The notes under the pieces are model-generated. The model was given only the letters and a program-made list of their open reading frames with translations. It was not told the origin of the DNA and ran no database searches. Both the position numbers and the translations under genes were made by a program. From Pseudomicrostroma phylloplanum (taxonomy: Eukaryota; Basidiomycota; Exobasidiomycetes; Microstromatales), in the NCBI GenBank assembly GCA_039545275.1, contig BCHS01000002.1, positions 1,426,001 through 1,490,000 of the forward strand: a DNA stretch of 64,000 nt. Reading direction: 5' to 3'. The stretch's first letter is position 1, and every line of letters begins with the position of its first letter. Shown here piece by piece: positions 1-9,196 of the stretch.

Positions 1-1212
1 CCTTCCAACTCCTTCTGCCTTGGAAGCATCCTCACTGCGCCCCTGCCAGCCATGCTAGATCGAGGTTCGACAGCTTCGCTGTCGCCTGCCTCTGTCAATG
101 ACATAGGCAATGGTATGACCGTCTCCCCAACACTCTCTTTCGCTTCCTCCATCCAGCGCAGTGTTGACAAGGGCGCAGCATTGGGAGGAGCGCCCTCTTA
201 CGGCTCGAGCGGCAACAACGACGGGAGTGGGCTCTATGGCTCGCCACAACAGCTGCACAACCGACTCTACCACCAAGAGTCTCAAGCGAGCATGCACTCG
301 AACTCTGTGCCGGGCAGCAGTACCAGTGGTGGATCGCCTTCGACTCCCAATGATCAGTACAGCGCTGATGGCGTGAGCGGCACTGCCATGAGCAGTACGA
401 CTCCTAGCGAAGATGCTGGAGACAAGACCAGAGGAGGACACCAAGCGCCCAGTTACTTTGGACAGCCCGGCCGCAATCAGGGCCAACACGGTCATGGCTC
501 GGGGGCCTACGCGACGCATGACGGTACCTCCAGCAATGCTCCCTCTTCATCCAGTCGTGTCCAGCACTCAGGCCACGGACAAGCTCAGCACAGTCTTCTC
601 GGAGCTGAAGGCTCGAATTCAGGTTCACAGCAGCGTCAGCAGCACCCATCAATGAGCGTCCACTCAATGAATGATGACTCTGGACACTTGCGCTCCCGCC
701 AGTACCTCCCTTCGTCGTACCAGTACGACCAGCAGCAACAGCAATCTCAGCAGCACTTCCCCAGCAACAACAACAGCAACACTCACAACATCACCACCAC
801 TCACACTCACGGCCACGGCCACCCCTCCCACTCCCACTCCCACACGTCCATGGCCCCACAACCGCAATCGCAACCGCAACCACAACCGCTACCGCGCGCC
901 CAGCACATCGTCCCCTCAAACGAGCAGCAGCAACCCCCGCTGAGCGCAATCAATGGCGTGCAACTTAATCTCTTCCCATCGGACACGGCCTTTTCCCCCC
1001 TCTTTGCCGCTAGCAGTCAGATGAGCTTCCAGCCTACCTGGGAGGAGATTTGCGCCACTTTCCTCGCCGGATCAGGATCAGGTTCAGGATCAGGGAGTGT
1101 GGGCGCGAATGCTACTGCCCCTGGTGCTGGGCTAGGAGCTGGCATGGGGGCTGGAATGGGGATGGGGCCAGGAGTGGGCGCAGCACCTATCGCGATGGGC
1201 CAGATCCTCTAA
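1..1212 (+). CDS. 3' part of a low-complexity, regulator-like protein (5' end outside the window)
   Basis: The frame is open from base 1 to the TAA/TAG-type stop at about 1210, and the methionine at 52 is not needed as a start, so this is probably the last exon of a larger gene. The visible 400 or so residues are disordered. There is a Ser/Gly/Gln/His-rich stretch, a His/Thr/Ser run, a Pro-Gln repeat and a Gly-Ser then Gly-Met-Ala rich tail. One short block near residues 300-330 (VQLNLFPSD, then FQPTWEEICATFL) looks ordered and may be a short interaction segment. This style of tail is common in fungal zinc-cluster and other transcription factors, but no DNA-binding domain is inside the window. 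The regulator call is therefore inference only. Confidence 0.55.
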   Translation, partial: PSNSFCLGSILTAPLPAMLDRGSTASLSPASVNDIGNGMTVSPTLSFASSIQRSVDKGAALGGAPSYGSSGNNDGSGLYGSPQQLHNRLYHQESQASMHSNSVPGSSTSGGSPSTPNDQYSADGVSGTAMSSTTPSEDAGDKTRGGHQAPSYFGQPGRNQGQHGHGSGAYATHDGTSSNAPSSSSRVQHSGHGQAQHSLLGAEGSNSGSQQRQQHPSMSVHSMNDDSGHLRSRQYLPSSYQYDQQQQQSQQHFPSNNNSNTHNITTTHTHGHGHPSHSHSHTSMAPQPQSQPQPQPLPRAQHIVPSNEQQQPPLSAINGVQLNLFPSDTAFSPLFAASSQMSFQPTWEEICATFLAGSGSGSGSGSVGANATAPGAGLGAGMGAGMGMGPGVGAAPIAMGQIL

Positions 1213-1833
1213 TCTCTTCATACACGGCATAGGAGAGATCCCTCTCTAGTAACCTCACATTCCCACCACCTCGAATTCGGCGCTCTAATACGGACCTCGG
1301 CCCTTCCCCCCTCCCCCCTCTGACCTCGCGACCTCTGGTCTCGCGTGTGCTTGTACGTACGTAGATTCCCCCCTTCCACTCCCCTCACGGATCGGATTCG
1401 TTCATGTAAGACTTTGAGTCCTCCCCTCGATCAGTCCGTCGGTCGGGCGGTGCCGTGCCGTGCCGTCCCGTTCCGCTGATCAGTCTTGGTGGCTCTGTAC
1501 TTTTTTTCTTGTACTTCTTTGATAGAATGAAATGTCGTTTGTTTCTGGCAGACAGGCAGACAGGTGTACGAATGGAACGTCAGTCAAACAGAAGTTTCCT
1601 TTGCTTGAGTTGGGTGCGATCGGGCGTGAAGATGAAAGGGGATCATCAGACGAGTGTTGAGGAGGAGTGCATTTGAAAAAAGTGGTCGCTGGCTCACGAG
1701 CCGATCTCTACTGTCACATGCTGCCTCGAGGGCATGTGGTCTGTGTACACGAACTCCTGCTCTTCATACCCCACCACAACACTGTAGACTGCAGAACTGA
1801 AACACCACCTTAGGTTCATCGCTCTCCCCTTGC
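1213..1833. other. Intergenic, convergent 3' ends
   Basis: This stretch lies between the stop of the left-edge gene and the stop of HOP1 on the other strand. It is pyrimidine-rich near 1300-1400 and repeats CGTGCCGTGCCGT near 1450. I see no supported gene in it; it should hold both 3' untranslated regions. Confidence 0.5.
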
Positions 1834-4800
1834 TCAATCGTCGTCAAAGTCCCACCTGATCTCGATGGGATCGCACTGCGAAGCCCTAGCACACGTCTTC
1901 TTCTTGTTCTCTACTTTCCCCGCCTTCTGCTTCTCGGCACTGTCGGGCTCGTTTCGCTTCTGACCGGCAAGACCGTTGCTGGCGCTGAGAGCTCGAGGAG
2001 TCTGCTCGCCGTCTTCGCCACTGGCGGTGATGACATTGTTGTGCGTGGTAGGCTGGAGGACACTCTTCTGTCGTGTGGGAGTAGCCGGGGCGACTTTCGT
2101 AGCCTCGCTCTGATCAGTGGTACTGCTGGCCCTTGAGACTAGATTCTTTCCCGTAAAGGCCGCCATCATGTCGTCAAGCTGCTTCTGATACGTAGTGAAG
2201 ATAGCTTTCTCCTTTCCTTCACCAGGAGAGAAGTACTCATCTCTGACTCTCTTCTTGGTAGCAGCAGACAAGTCGAGAATGGTCTGCTTGGTAGCTCGTC
2301 GGGTCTTCTTTGATCCAGGGCCACAGCTAGTGAGAAACCCTTCAGCGAGCAAGCGACTGTAGAGCTCTCCAGAGAGACCCGTCGTGAAGCCAGTGAGCTT
2401 GCTGAATGCAGTGAGACCTCCGTCAGGCCAAGAGCCCTCACGCTGAAGCTCGTACAGTGCTCGTCGCACAAAGGCGAGATTTTGAAGCTGGCGATAGGTC
2501 TCGCCTCTGATGACGTCCTGCTCAATAGGGTCAGAAATGTGGCTAGGAAGTGCGTGATCCCAGCAGCTGAGCGGTATCTTGCTTCCATCTTTCCAGACGA
2601 GGTGGCCATAGCAGGGCAAGTGAAGGCGTCGGTCGCATACGGAGCAGGTACCGGCGTGTGCAGCATGTAAGACTGGGTAACCACACGTGCAAGTCTCCTC
2701 GGTCTTGTCGCTTCGCTTTCTGCCGCTTCGAGCTGGCCTCTGACCTTGGTCCGTAGTAACGGCGTCGGTTGACTGGCTTTGCGACAACGTCTCTTCCTTC
2801 GCAGAAGGAGCGTGTCCAGGGGGCTCAGCGGCAATAGAGCTCTGACGACCGGGGCTAGGCGTGGTGATGAGCGATTCGATGGAGTCGTGCTCCAGTGCGT
2901 TCTTGCTCGAGTCGCGAGAATCTTGCGAATCAATCATGATCTGATCGTCGGCATCCTGGACATCCATGTCTGGCTCGGTGCCACTCTCCACGATGGACAG
3001 AGATTGTGATACACCTGCAGCGACATCCAAAGAGCCTGCGATGGGCGCAAAGGTCCTCTGAGTACAAGGAGGAAGCTGTAGACTCATCTGAGACCTCTGG
3101 GTAGGCTCGTCCAGCATAGCAGTGCCGTCGTTCGAGCTTTGATAGAAGGGCGAGATGATCTGCAAAAGCAAGTGGAAGCGGGCATGGTCTGCCATTAGTG
3201 GACTGCATTGTCTTCTCTTCGAGGTATACTTACGCTGTTAGCGAGCTCGGTAGCAACTGGCTGATCGTCGAAGCTACGCTTGATGGCTTTGGCGACGAAC
3301 ATCTCGACTGCAAGAGGCGATACGGAGGAGTAGAAGCAAAGGACATATCAGCCTCACATTTGCCGGCTCGACCGAACCGAAGGTCACGCCCTTACCGTCT
3401 GCAACATCCTCTTTGTTAGCTCCATGACCCTGTCGCCCGGAGTCTTGCCCCAGCTGGAACTCTTCGAGGGCGCTTGGTGGGATTGGGCAGATTCTGCCGT
3501 CACTCATCCTGTAGCCGATTGGCGCCTCTGGTTCATAGCGCTTGTTGATGCCGAGTGCTTGGACCTTTTCGAGCTCTTCCTTCGAAAGCGAGTGAGTCTC
3601 AGCATACTTCGAATCATCGTACTCGGGATACGTGTCGAAACCATCCTCGGCTTGTTGCTCTGCGTCCCAGAGTACCGAACGTTCAGCTTGATCCCTGAGC
3701 TGGAGTGAGATTTGCGACTGCACATCGTCTCCTTCGCCGACCTCGGGCAGCAGCCCAGCCACAGAGGCGATTGAGGCCCTGACTTTGTGATGACCAGTCT
3801 CAAGCTCTCCGAAGCGCATCTACAGAGTCGACGAAGATGTTTGCAAAGCAAAGTCAGTATACCAAACACACCAGCATGAGATACAAACCGTGTCTCGCTG
3901 CTGACCTTTTCGGGTCGTTCCGCCAAGTTGCGTGTGAAGAATTGGAGGCGGTGTTCCAGCGCTGGCCCAAACAAAGGAGGCTGGTACTCTTCAGGACAAT
4001 CGTTGTTGTAATGGACCTTGAAGTAGAGGTATTTCTGGTCAGGTAGACGCTGAAACGTCTCGACGTAGGAGATCAGAGACCTGATGATGCTCTGTACTCG
4101 GACTCGGATCTCAGCTACAGTAGGTGCAGCCACTTGGGTCTCATTGGTAGAGAAAGCAAGCCTGTCTAGTCCATCTGCAGAGGGCCAAAGAGGTCACATC
4201 GACAGGCGTCAGTCTCTCTGCAAGGCAGATGAGCGCATAAGAGTCGTCTCTGTACTGACTCGTGATGTCCATAATCGGGATCTGGAAGGGGCCAGAGGCA
4301 ATGGTCAGCAGTCTCACAAGACACCCCGGTCCATGCAGTCAAGCTCGATGCTCACAGTGTTGCCCTTGTCATCCTTTGCATAGGTGAAGTTGAAGGTGTA
4401 AGTCTCCACCACATTGCTCGGCTGCTCTTTGTCCAAGTAGATAGCTAGGATAAGTGACGACAAGTAACGTTTCTCTAGCGCGTCGTAGACGCCGAGTTCC
4501 TACAGTGGTGAAGTAGGGCGCAACATCCCTGGTCAGCGCAATGTCAGCCGAGCCCTTGCTCTCTGCATATACTCACGAGGTAGTCGAGCAGCTTGTCTAC
4601 CGCCGGGAAGCTGCCTCTGGCTAGCTTCTTGGTCTGACAGGGTAAGGGACGCACGTGGCAGTGAGGAGGAGGCGCATATAGCGAGGCATAAGCGAGCGTG
4701 CACACTCGTCCATGCGACTCAGCTACTCACGGTGACATTGGACTTTGGGGTCCCGGCTTTGCATACATGAAGCTTGTAACAGTCCTCTGGAAAGATGTCT

Positions 4801-5226
4801 CTGCAGATTGGGGGAAGGAATCAAGTGGTGGCACGCTACCTTGAGCCTGACCATCCTTTCTGTGCCTCGGCACTGTGCCTGCCGAGGGCGTACCGTAGAT
4901 AGGTGAAGGATCCGATCGAAATCTCGATGAGGTCCTTGACAGTCTGCAGACTCTCCTGCTGAGTCAGGAAAGCCTGGTGTCAAGGAGAATGGAATGGGGC
5001 AAGAGAATACCTTCAGTAGGGGCACCAGCTGGCGTCCGTTGTTGTCCGACTCTGCTCACCTGAGCATTCTGCAGGGCTTGGGCTTGGCCAGATACGGCTG
5101 CAACAGAGGGTGGTCGGACTCGCTGTCGACAGCGAGGACCGGGGCAGGAGGGATGCACAGCAGAGGCTCAGTGATGTGCGAAGGCAGGTGCAGGCTCGCT
5201 TGCAGCTCAGCTGGACTCACCTGCAT
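1834..5226 (-). CDS. HOP1: Meiosis-specific HORMA-domain protein Hop1
   Basis: Meiotic chromosome-axis protein that promotes double-strand breaks and interhomologue recombination. I read about 11 exons. The start is ATG at 5226, followed by exons near 5060-5068, 4894-4973, 4731-4800, 4577-4633, 4356-4499, 4260-4281, a block starting at 4174, one ending at 3358, a short one near 3240-3310, and a last one from about 3159 to 1834. The joined N-terminus shows HORMA features: IEISIGSFTYLRDIFPED, GVYDALEKRYL, VVETYTFNFTYA, and later YLYFKVHYN with EYQPPLF. A Cys/His cluster near 2590-2690 (CTCG, CSVC, LHLPCYGH, CWDH) followed by a winged-helix-like stretch matches the PHD-wHTH module of Hop1. The C-terminus ends in an acidic, aromatic peptide that could be a closure motif. 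The donor after 3920 and the acceptor near 3310 are uncertain. Protein length is about 830 residues. Confidence 0.85.
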
Positions 5227-5515
5227 CTTGTGTAGCGAGAGTCGGAGGACGTCAATGAAATCGAGGAAGAAGGCTGGGAAGAGGGAGGCTGGAGGTAGAA
5301 GAGATGACGGAGAGTGTAGAGAAGGTAAGAGTAGCAAGGGAAGGACCGGACGTCCAAGTCAAGGCATCTGCCGTCCTTCTTCCTGCGTGGCGTTAATATA
5401 CGCCCGAACGTCGTCCGCATGACAGTCCGTGTTTCCCGCGGCCGCCGTGCCAAGTCTGATTGGTGCCTGAGGTATCAATAATTGAGATGACGATCAATGG
5501 CAATGTACACGCCCA
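5227..5515. promoter_or_regulatory. HOP1 upstream region, shared with the COG8 3' end
   Basis: On the minus strand this 289-bp gap lies just upstream of the HOP1 start. A TATA-like run (tattaa/atata) sits near 5393-5401, about 170 bases before the ATG, with a GC-rich block (cgcggccgccg) beyond it. The far end holds the COG8 3' untranslated region. The promoter call rests on position only. Confidence 0.35.
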
Positions 5516-8500
5516 TCACCCCTTGTTGCTCTTCTTTTTCTTCTTCTTCCGCTTCTTCGCACTTGTGCTCTGTCCACCGCCCTCGACGACATCTCCATCT
5601 TGGTCAGGCTCATCTTCCTTGCCCTCTTCGTCTTTCTCCTCCTCTTGGCCATCATCGGCGCCGTCATCTTCGGCACCGTTGTTGTCGCCTTTGCTGCTGA
5701 CAGCATCAGCCTGGGTTCCGGTTGAAGCTGGCTCCTCCAGTGGTTTCGCCTGATTTACTCCTTGCGAAGCTTGCGTTGCACTGGAAACATCGCTAGCGGC
5801 AATCCGTGCGTCGGGGGCTGCTGGCTCTTCTAGGGCTCCTTTCAATTCTGCTGCTGCCTTTGTAGAACCACTGCTGACTTCAGTGTCACCGATCGTGGGG
5901 CCGGCAGTGGAAGATGAGCCGTTTGGTTGGGCGACGACCGACGCCGCCGCTTGCCGTTGCCTTGCTTCTGCCTTCGCTTTGAGCTTCTCAGCTAATGTCA
6001 ACTTTCGGGCAGGAGCGGCGGCTGAGATCGATGACCCAGCCTCGGAAACCGGTGTCTGAGTTCCGGAAAGACCAGGCGTGTCTATCGATACTGGCTGAGC
6101 TTCGGCTTGCTGTGACGCTGCAGACTCTTTAGTAGCGTCCTCTTTGTCTGCCGAGGGTACAGCAGACTCATTCTCTGTGGTCTTGGCGTCTCGCTTCTGC
6201 TGTGCTTTCTCTTCAGCGGCTCGCTTGGCGCTTTGCTCTCGCTCTGCAGCCAGACGAGCTTGCTCCTCCTCGCGCTGTTTCTGCTCCTCTGCTTCTTGCA
6301 GCTTTCGTATCTCCTCCTCTGCCCTCCTCTTCTCTTCCACTTCTCTTGCCTTCTTCTCTTCCGCTTCTCGTTCCCGTCTTGCGACTTCTTCTTGCAACCT
6401 TCTCTCTTCCTCTTCTCGTGCTTGCCTCTCCTTCTCTTCTCGTGCTTTCCTTTCTTTCTCTTCTCGTGATTTCTTCTCTTCCTCTTCCCGTATTCTCCTC
6501 TCCTCCCGCTCTCGTGCTAGCCTTGCTTCTTCTGCTTGGACCCTCTCCTCTTCTTGACGCACTCTTGCCTCTTCTGCCTCCTGCTCTCTCCTGACACGCT
6601 CTTCTTCTGCCTCTCTCTCCCTCCTAACACGCTCTTCTTCTGCCTTTCGTTGAGCTTCCCTCAGACGCTGAGCTGCCTCTTCCTCTGCTCTCAGTCGCTC
6701 CTCCTCAGCTTTGCGACTTCTCTCGGCTTCGGCTGCCTCGCGCTCCTTTCGTAGTTGCTGAATCTCCAGCAGCCTCGACTTTTCATCTGCCGTCCAAGCA
6801 GCCTTTGTGTCCTGACTCCACTTCCTAGCATCATCAGGGAGTGATGAGCTAGGTGGCAGCGGGTCCATAGAGCCAAAGACGTCTGTCCAGAGACTTTGCC
6901 GAACGTAGGGTACCAGGACACTGATGAGGTGATCTATCGCGATGGCGGCGAGCAGACGCTCCGCTTGGGTCCTACGATGGACTGAAGATGCTACCTCCGA
7001 GACATCAGTAGCGTTCGTAGATCCGGCCGTTTCGAGCATAGGCAACGAGGTGTAAGGCAGGCTTGAGAGGCTTGAGACACTTGCTTGCTCTGGCAAGTTT
7101 GAGGCGTAGGAGGCCATCCGGGCGGTGGCGTCAGCGAGAGCTGTGTCGAGCAGGCTCAGAGCATGATGACGTTGCGAGAGAGGTGCAAAGAGACGTGTTG
7201 CATTGAGCCCGATGAGGATGTCGTTGAGCAAGAAAGCAAGAGGAGGGAAGGAGGCGAGAGCCCCGACGTCTTTTGTATCAACCTGTCGATCTTGGTGTGC
7301 TATGAGTTCAGCAGCTTTGTTTTGGCTGACCAGCCAACTGGAGGGCAGCGTCAATGGATTGGATGGCATGCGTCTCTGCATCGTTGCACGAGATCTCGCA
7401 AGAGGAACGCTGAGTACTTGCATCGCCGATCGTTCGAGGCCATACACATTGTCTACACCAGACACCAACGGAGCAACATTTGCCCCCCACTTGGCGAGTG
7501 TCTGAGCTGTGAAAGCCAGCTGCGTATGGAGAGCTTGGATGTCGGATGCTGCAGCCTCGGCAGCGGAAGCCGTGGCAGCGGCAGCAGGTATAGATGGCAG
7601 CCGTGAGCCAGTCGGATCGAGGGACGTGAGAGGGGCCGTGAGTCTTTCGAGTCCTTCTGCGAGCTCTTTCTGCAGTATGGTGATATGTAGTTGTACAAAT
7701 GAAGCCATCAACTCCCCGCGTGATGATTCGCCGTCTTGGAAGACACCTGAGACGATAGCACAGGTCTCGTCAACTCCTTGTCTCCAGGCGCCGACGTAGC
7801 CTTCCAGGTGGGCAGCAGCGATATGTTGGGAAGGCCGAAGCTTTTGCTGATGGGCGAAGGGAGCCGAAAGAACTTCACGTAGCACCGAAGCCCTAGAGCG
7901 AAGCACAGAAAGGGACAACTCGTCCTCAGACAGCCCCAAGGCAAGAGATGCGCTAGCAGACCCTCCCACTTGATCGAGCTCTCTCATCTTACGGATTGTC
8001 CCCACAGTCCGAGAAGCCGACGCTATCGAAAGCGATCGGGTCTTCAAACTCTCGAGTAGGGAATCTCTGAAGTCTCGCAGGACTTTCCAGGCTTCCTCTC
8101 TGATGGCGCGTAGGGCGGATCCTCCCCCAAGTTCCGACGAGGGTTGAGCAAGTCGTGCAATGTAAAACCCAAGCTGCAGCGTCTCAGCGAAGTGACCTCC
8201 GCGGGCACAGGTGCTGATAAGATTGGGCAAGTCTAACAGGTCGGATAGCAGTGATGTGTGAGCCTCCGAAAGCTTGTGAGCCCTGTCTCTCGCTCCCAAT
8301 GTTTCATCGGCCCGGGTAGGAAAGGAGTTTGCGGCTTCCGCTAGCCGGGGAAGTGACTTCTGTACAAGGCTCGTCAGAATGGTCTTCTGTTGATCAAGAC
8401 TGGAAGGCAGGGAGCGTGTCGCCTCGTGGACTTGTACCAAGGGCCCGACCTGCCGTGTACATAGAGCAGCCAGCTGATCCTGGAGCTTGACGGAGGATGA

Positions 8501-8788
8501 TGCTAAGAGCTCGGGCTGCGACTGCAAGCTCGCCAGCGGCTGCGTCGTGAGCGATGCGAGGTAGGCCGATACCGACGATGACGGGTTACCGAGGTTCTGA
8601 GCCAATTGAAGCAGATCCTCGTCTTGGCTTGCCCCTTGCCTAGCTATCTCGCCCAGCAATGACGGGAGAGACCCACCATGGTTGCTCACGGCGAGAGCCA
8701 CACTGGCGGCACCTCGGCGATGCCGAACCGGGGAAGTGCCATTAGGCGCTAAGGAGCTCAGCCTCCGCTCAGGCGACGAGGTGGACAT
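5516..8788 (-). CDS. COG8: Conserved oligomeric Golgi complex subunit 8 with a long charged C-terminal helix
   Basis: Subunit of the COG tether, which captures retrograde vesicles at the Golgi. It is one uninterrupted exon of 1090 codons. Residues from about 50 to 660 match the Dor1/COG8 family: an N-terminal run with YLASLTTQPL, LQDQLAALC and SLPRLAEAANSFP, then LPNLISTCARGGHFAETLQL and LGFYIARLAQ, and a later LLAAIAIDHLISVLVPYVRQSLW. From about 670 to 868 the protein becomes almost pure Glu/Arg/Lys/Ala repeats of the EEERVRRE type. An Ala/Ser/Glu-rich disordered segment follows, and the tail is lysine-rich (KKRKKKKKK). COG8 proteins are usually near 600 residues, so the last 400 or so are extra. 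Its 3' end faces away from HOP1 and its start is divergent from AP-3 delta. Confidence 0.85.
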   Translation of the reverse strand: MSTSSPERRLSSLAPNGTSPVRHRRGAASVALAVSNHGGSLPSLLGEIARQGASQDEDLLQLAQNLGNPSSSVSAYLASLTTQPLASLQSQPELLASSSVKLQDQLAALCTRQVGPLVQVHEATRSLPSSLDQQKTILTSLVQKSLPRLAEAANSFPTRADETLGARDRAHKLSEAHTSLLSDLLDLPNLISTCARGGHFAETLQLGFYIARLAQPSSELGGGSALRAIREEAWKVLRDFRDSLLESLKTRSLSIASASRTVGTIRKMRELDQVGGSASASLALGLSEDELSLSVLRSRASVLREVLSAPFAHQQKLRPSQHIAAAHLEGYVGAWRQGVDETCAIVSGVFQDGESSRGELMASFVQLHITILQKELAEGLERLTAPLTSLDPTGSRLPSIPAAAATASAAEAAASDIQALHTQLAFTAQTLAKWGANVAPLVSGVDNVYGLERSAMQVLSVPLARSRATMQRRMPSNPLTLPSSWLVSQNKAAELIAHQDRQVDTKDVGALASFPPLAFLLNDILIGLNATRLFAPLSQRHHALSLLDTALADATARMASYASNLPEQASVSSLSSLPYTSLPMLETAGSTNATDVSEVASSVHRRTQAERLLAAIAIDHLISVLVPYVRQSLWTDVFGSMDPLPPSSSLPDDARKWSQDTKAAWTADEKSRLLEIQQLRKEREAAEAERSRKAEEERLRAEEEAAQRLREAQRKAEEERVRREREAEEERVRREQEAEEARVRQEEERVQAEEARLAREREERRIREEEEKKSREEKERKAREEKERQAREEEERRLQEEVARREREAEEKKAREVEEKRRAEEEIRKLQEAEEQKQREEEQARLAAEREQSAKRAAEEKAQQKRDAKTTENESAVPSADKEDATKESAASQQAEAQPVSIDTPGLSGTQTPVSEAGSSISAAAPARKLTLAEKLKAKAEARQRQAAASVVAQPNGSSSTAGPTIGDTEVSSGSTKAAAELKGALEEPAAPDARIAASDVSSATQASQGVNQAKPLEEPASTGTQADAVSSKGDNNGAEDDGADDGQEEEKDEEGKEDEPDQDGDVVEGGGQSTSAKKRKKKKKKSNKG

Positions 8789-9196
8789 GTCTCGCCGAGG
8801 TCCACACCAGCTGACTCGGCAGACAGGATCGGGGGGTGGGTGTTATTGGTGATGGTGGTGATGGTGGTGCGCATCATTCCGACAAATGGTCCGAGGTGCG
8901 GTTCCGCTGTGCTGTGGTCGATGCGCCGGGACCAACACCTCCGCTTTCAGTCCTTCCGTATTTCTTCTCTTCCATTCGTGACGCCAAGCCAATTGTTCGT
9001 GACCCCTTCGGCTACACTAGTCGCATCACACTGCCTGTCTGTCATTCCCATCACTCTCTCTTATCACATCGAGCCCCTAATGAGGCGGTAAGGTCGCCGA
9101 CAAATCGCAGTGGGACAACTCAGTATATAGTGCGGCGGCCCTACAGCGCACAAGACCTGGAGCCAGCCATCGGCTGGCCTCGTCTCCCTCTTCGAT
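8789..9196. promoter_or_regulatory. Divergent promoter region between COG8 and AP-3 delta
   Basis: The 408-bp gap separates two start codons on opposite strands, so both promoters must lie here or in the transcribed leaders. It contains a GGTGATGGTGGTGATGG-type repeat near 8848 and a TATATA box near the AP-3 gene. Confidence 0.6.
9124..9129 (+). promoter_or_regulatory. Candidate TATA box for AP-3 delta
   Basis: TATATA lies 68 bases upstream of the ATG at 9197. Spacing is reasonable for a short-leader fungal gene; no expression evidence is available. Confidence 0.4.

Noticed and set aside
2166..2933. A 255-codon open frame overlapping HOP1 on the same strand
   Set aside because: It is out of frame with the zinc-cluster and winged-helix part of Hop1, which has the recognisable content.
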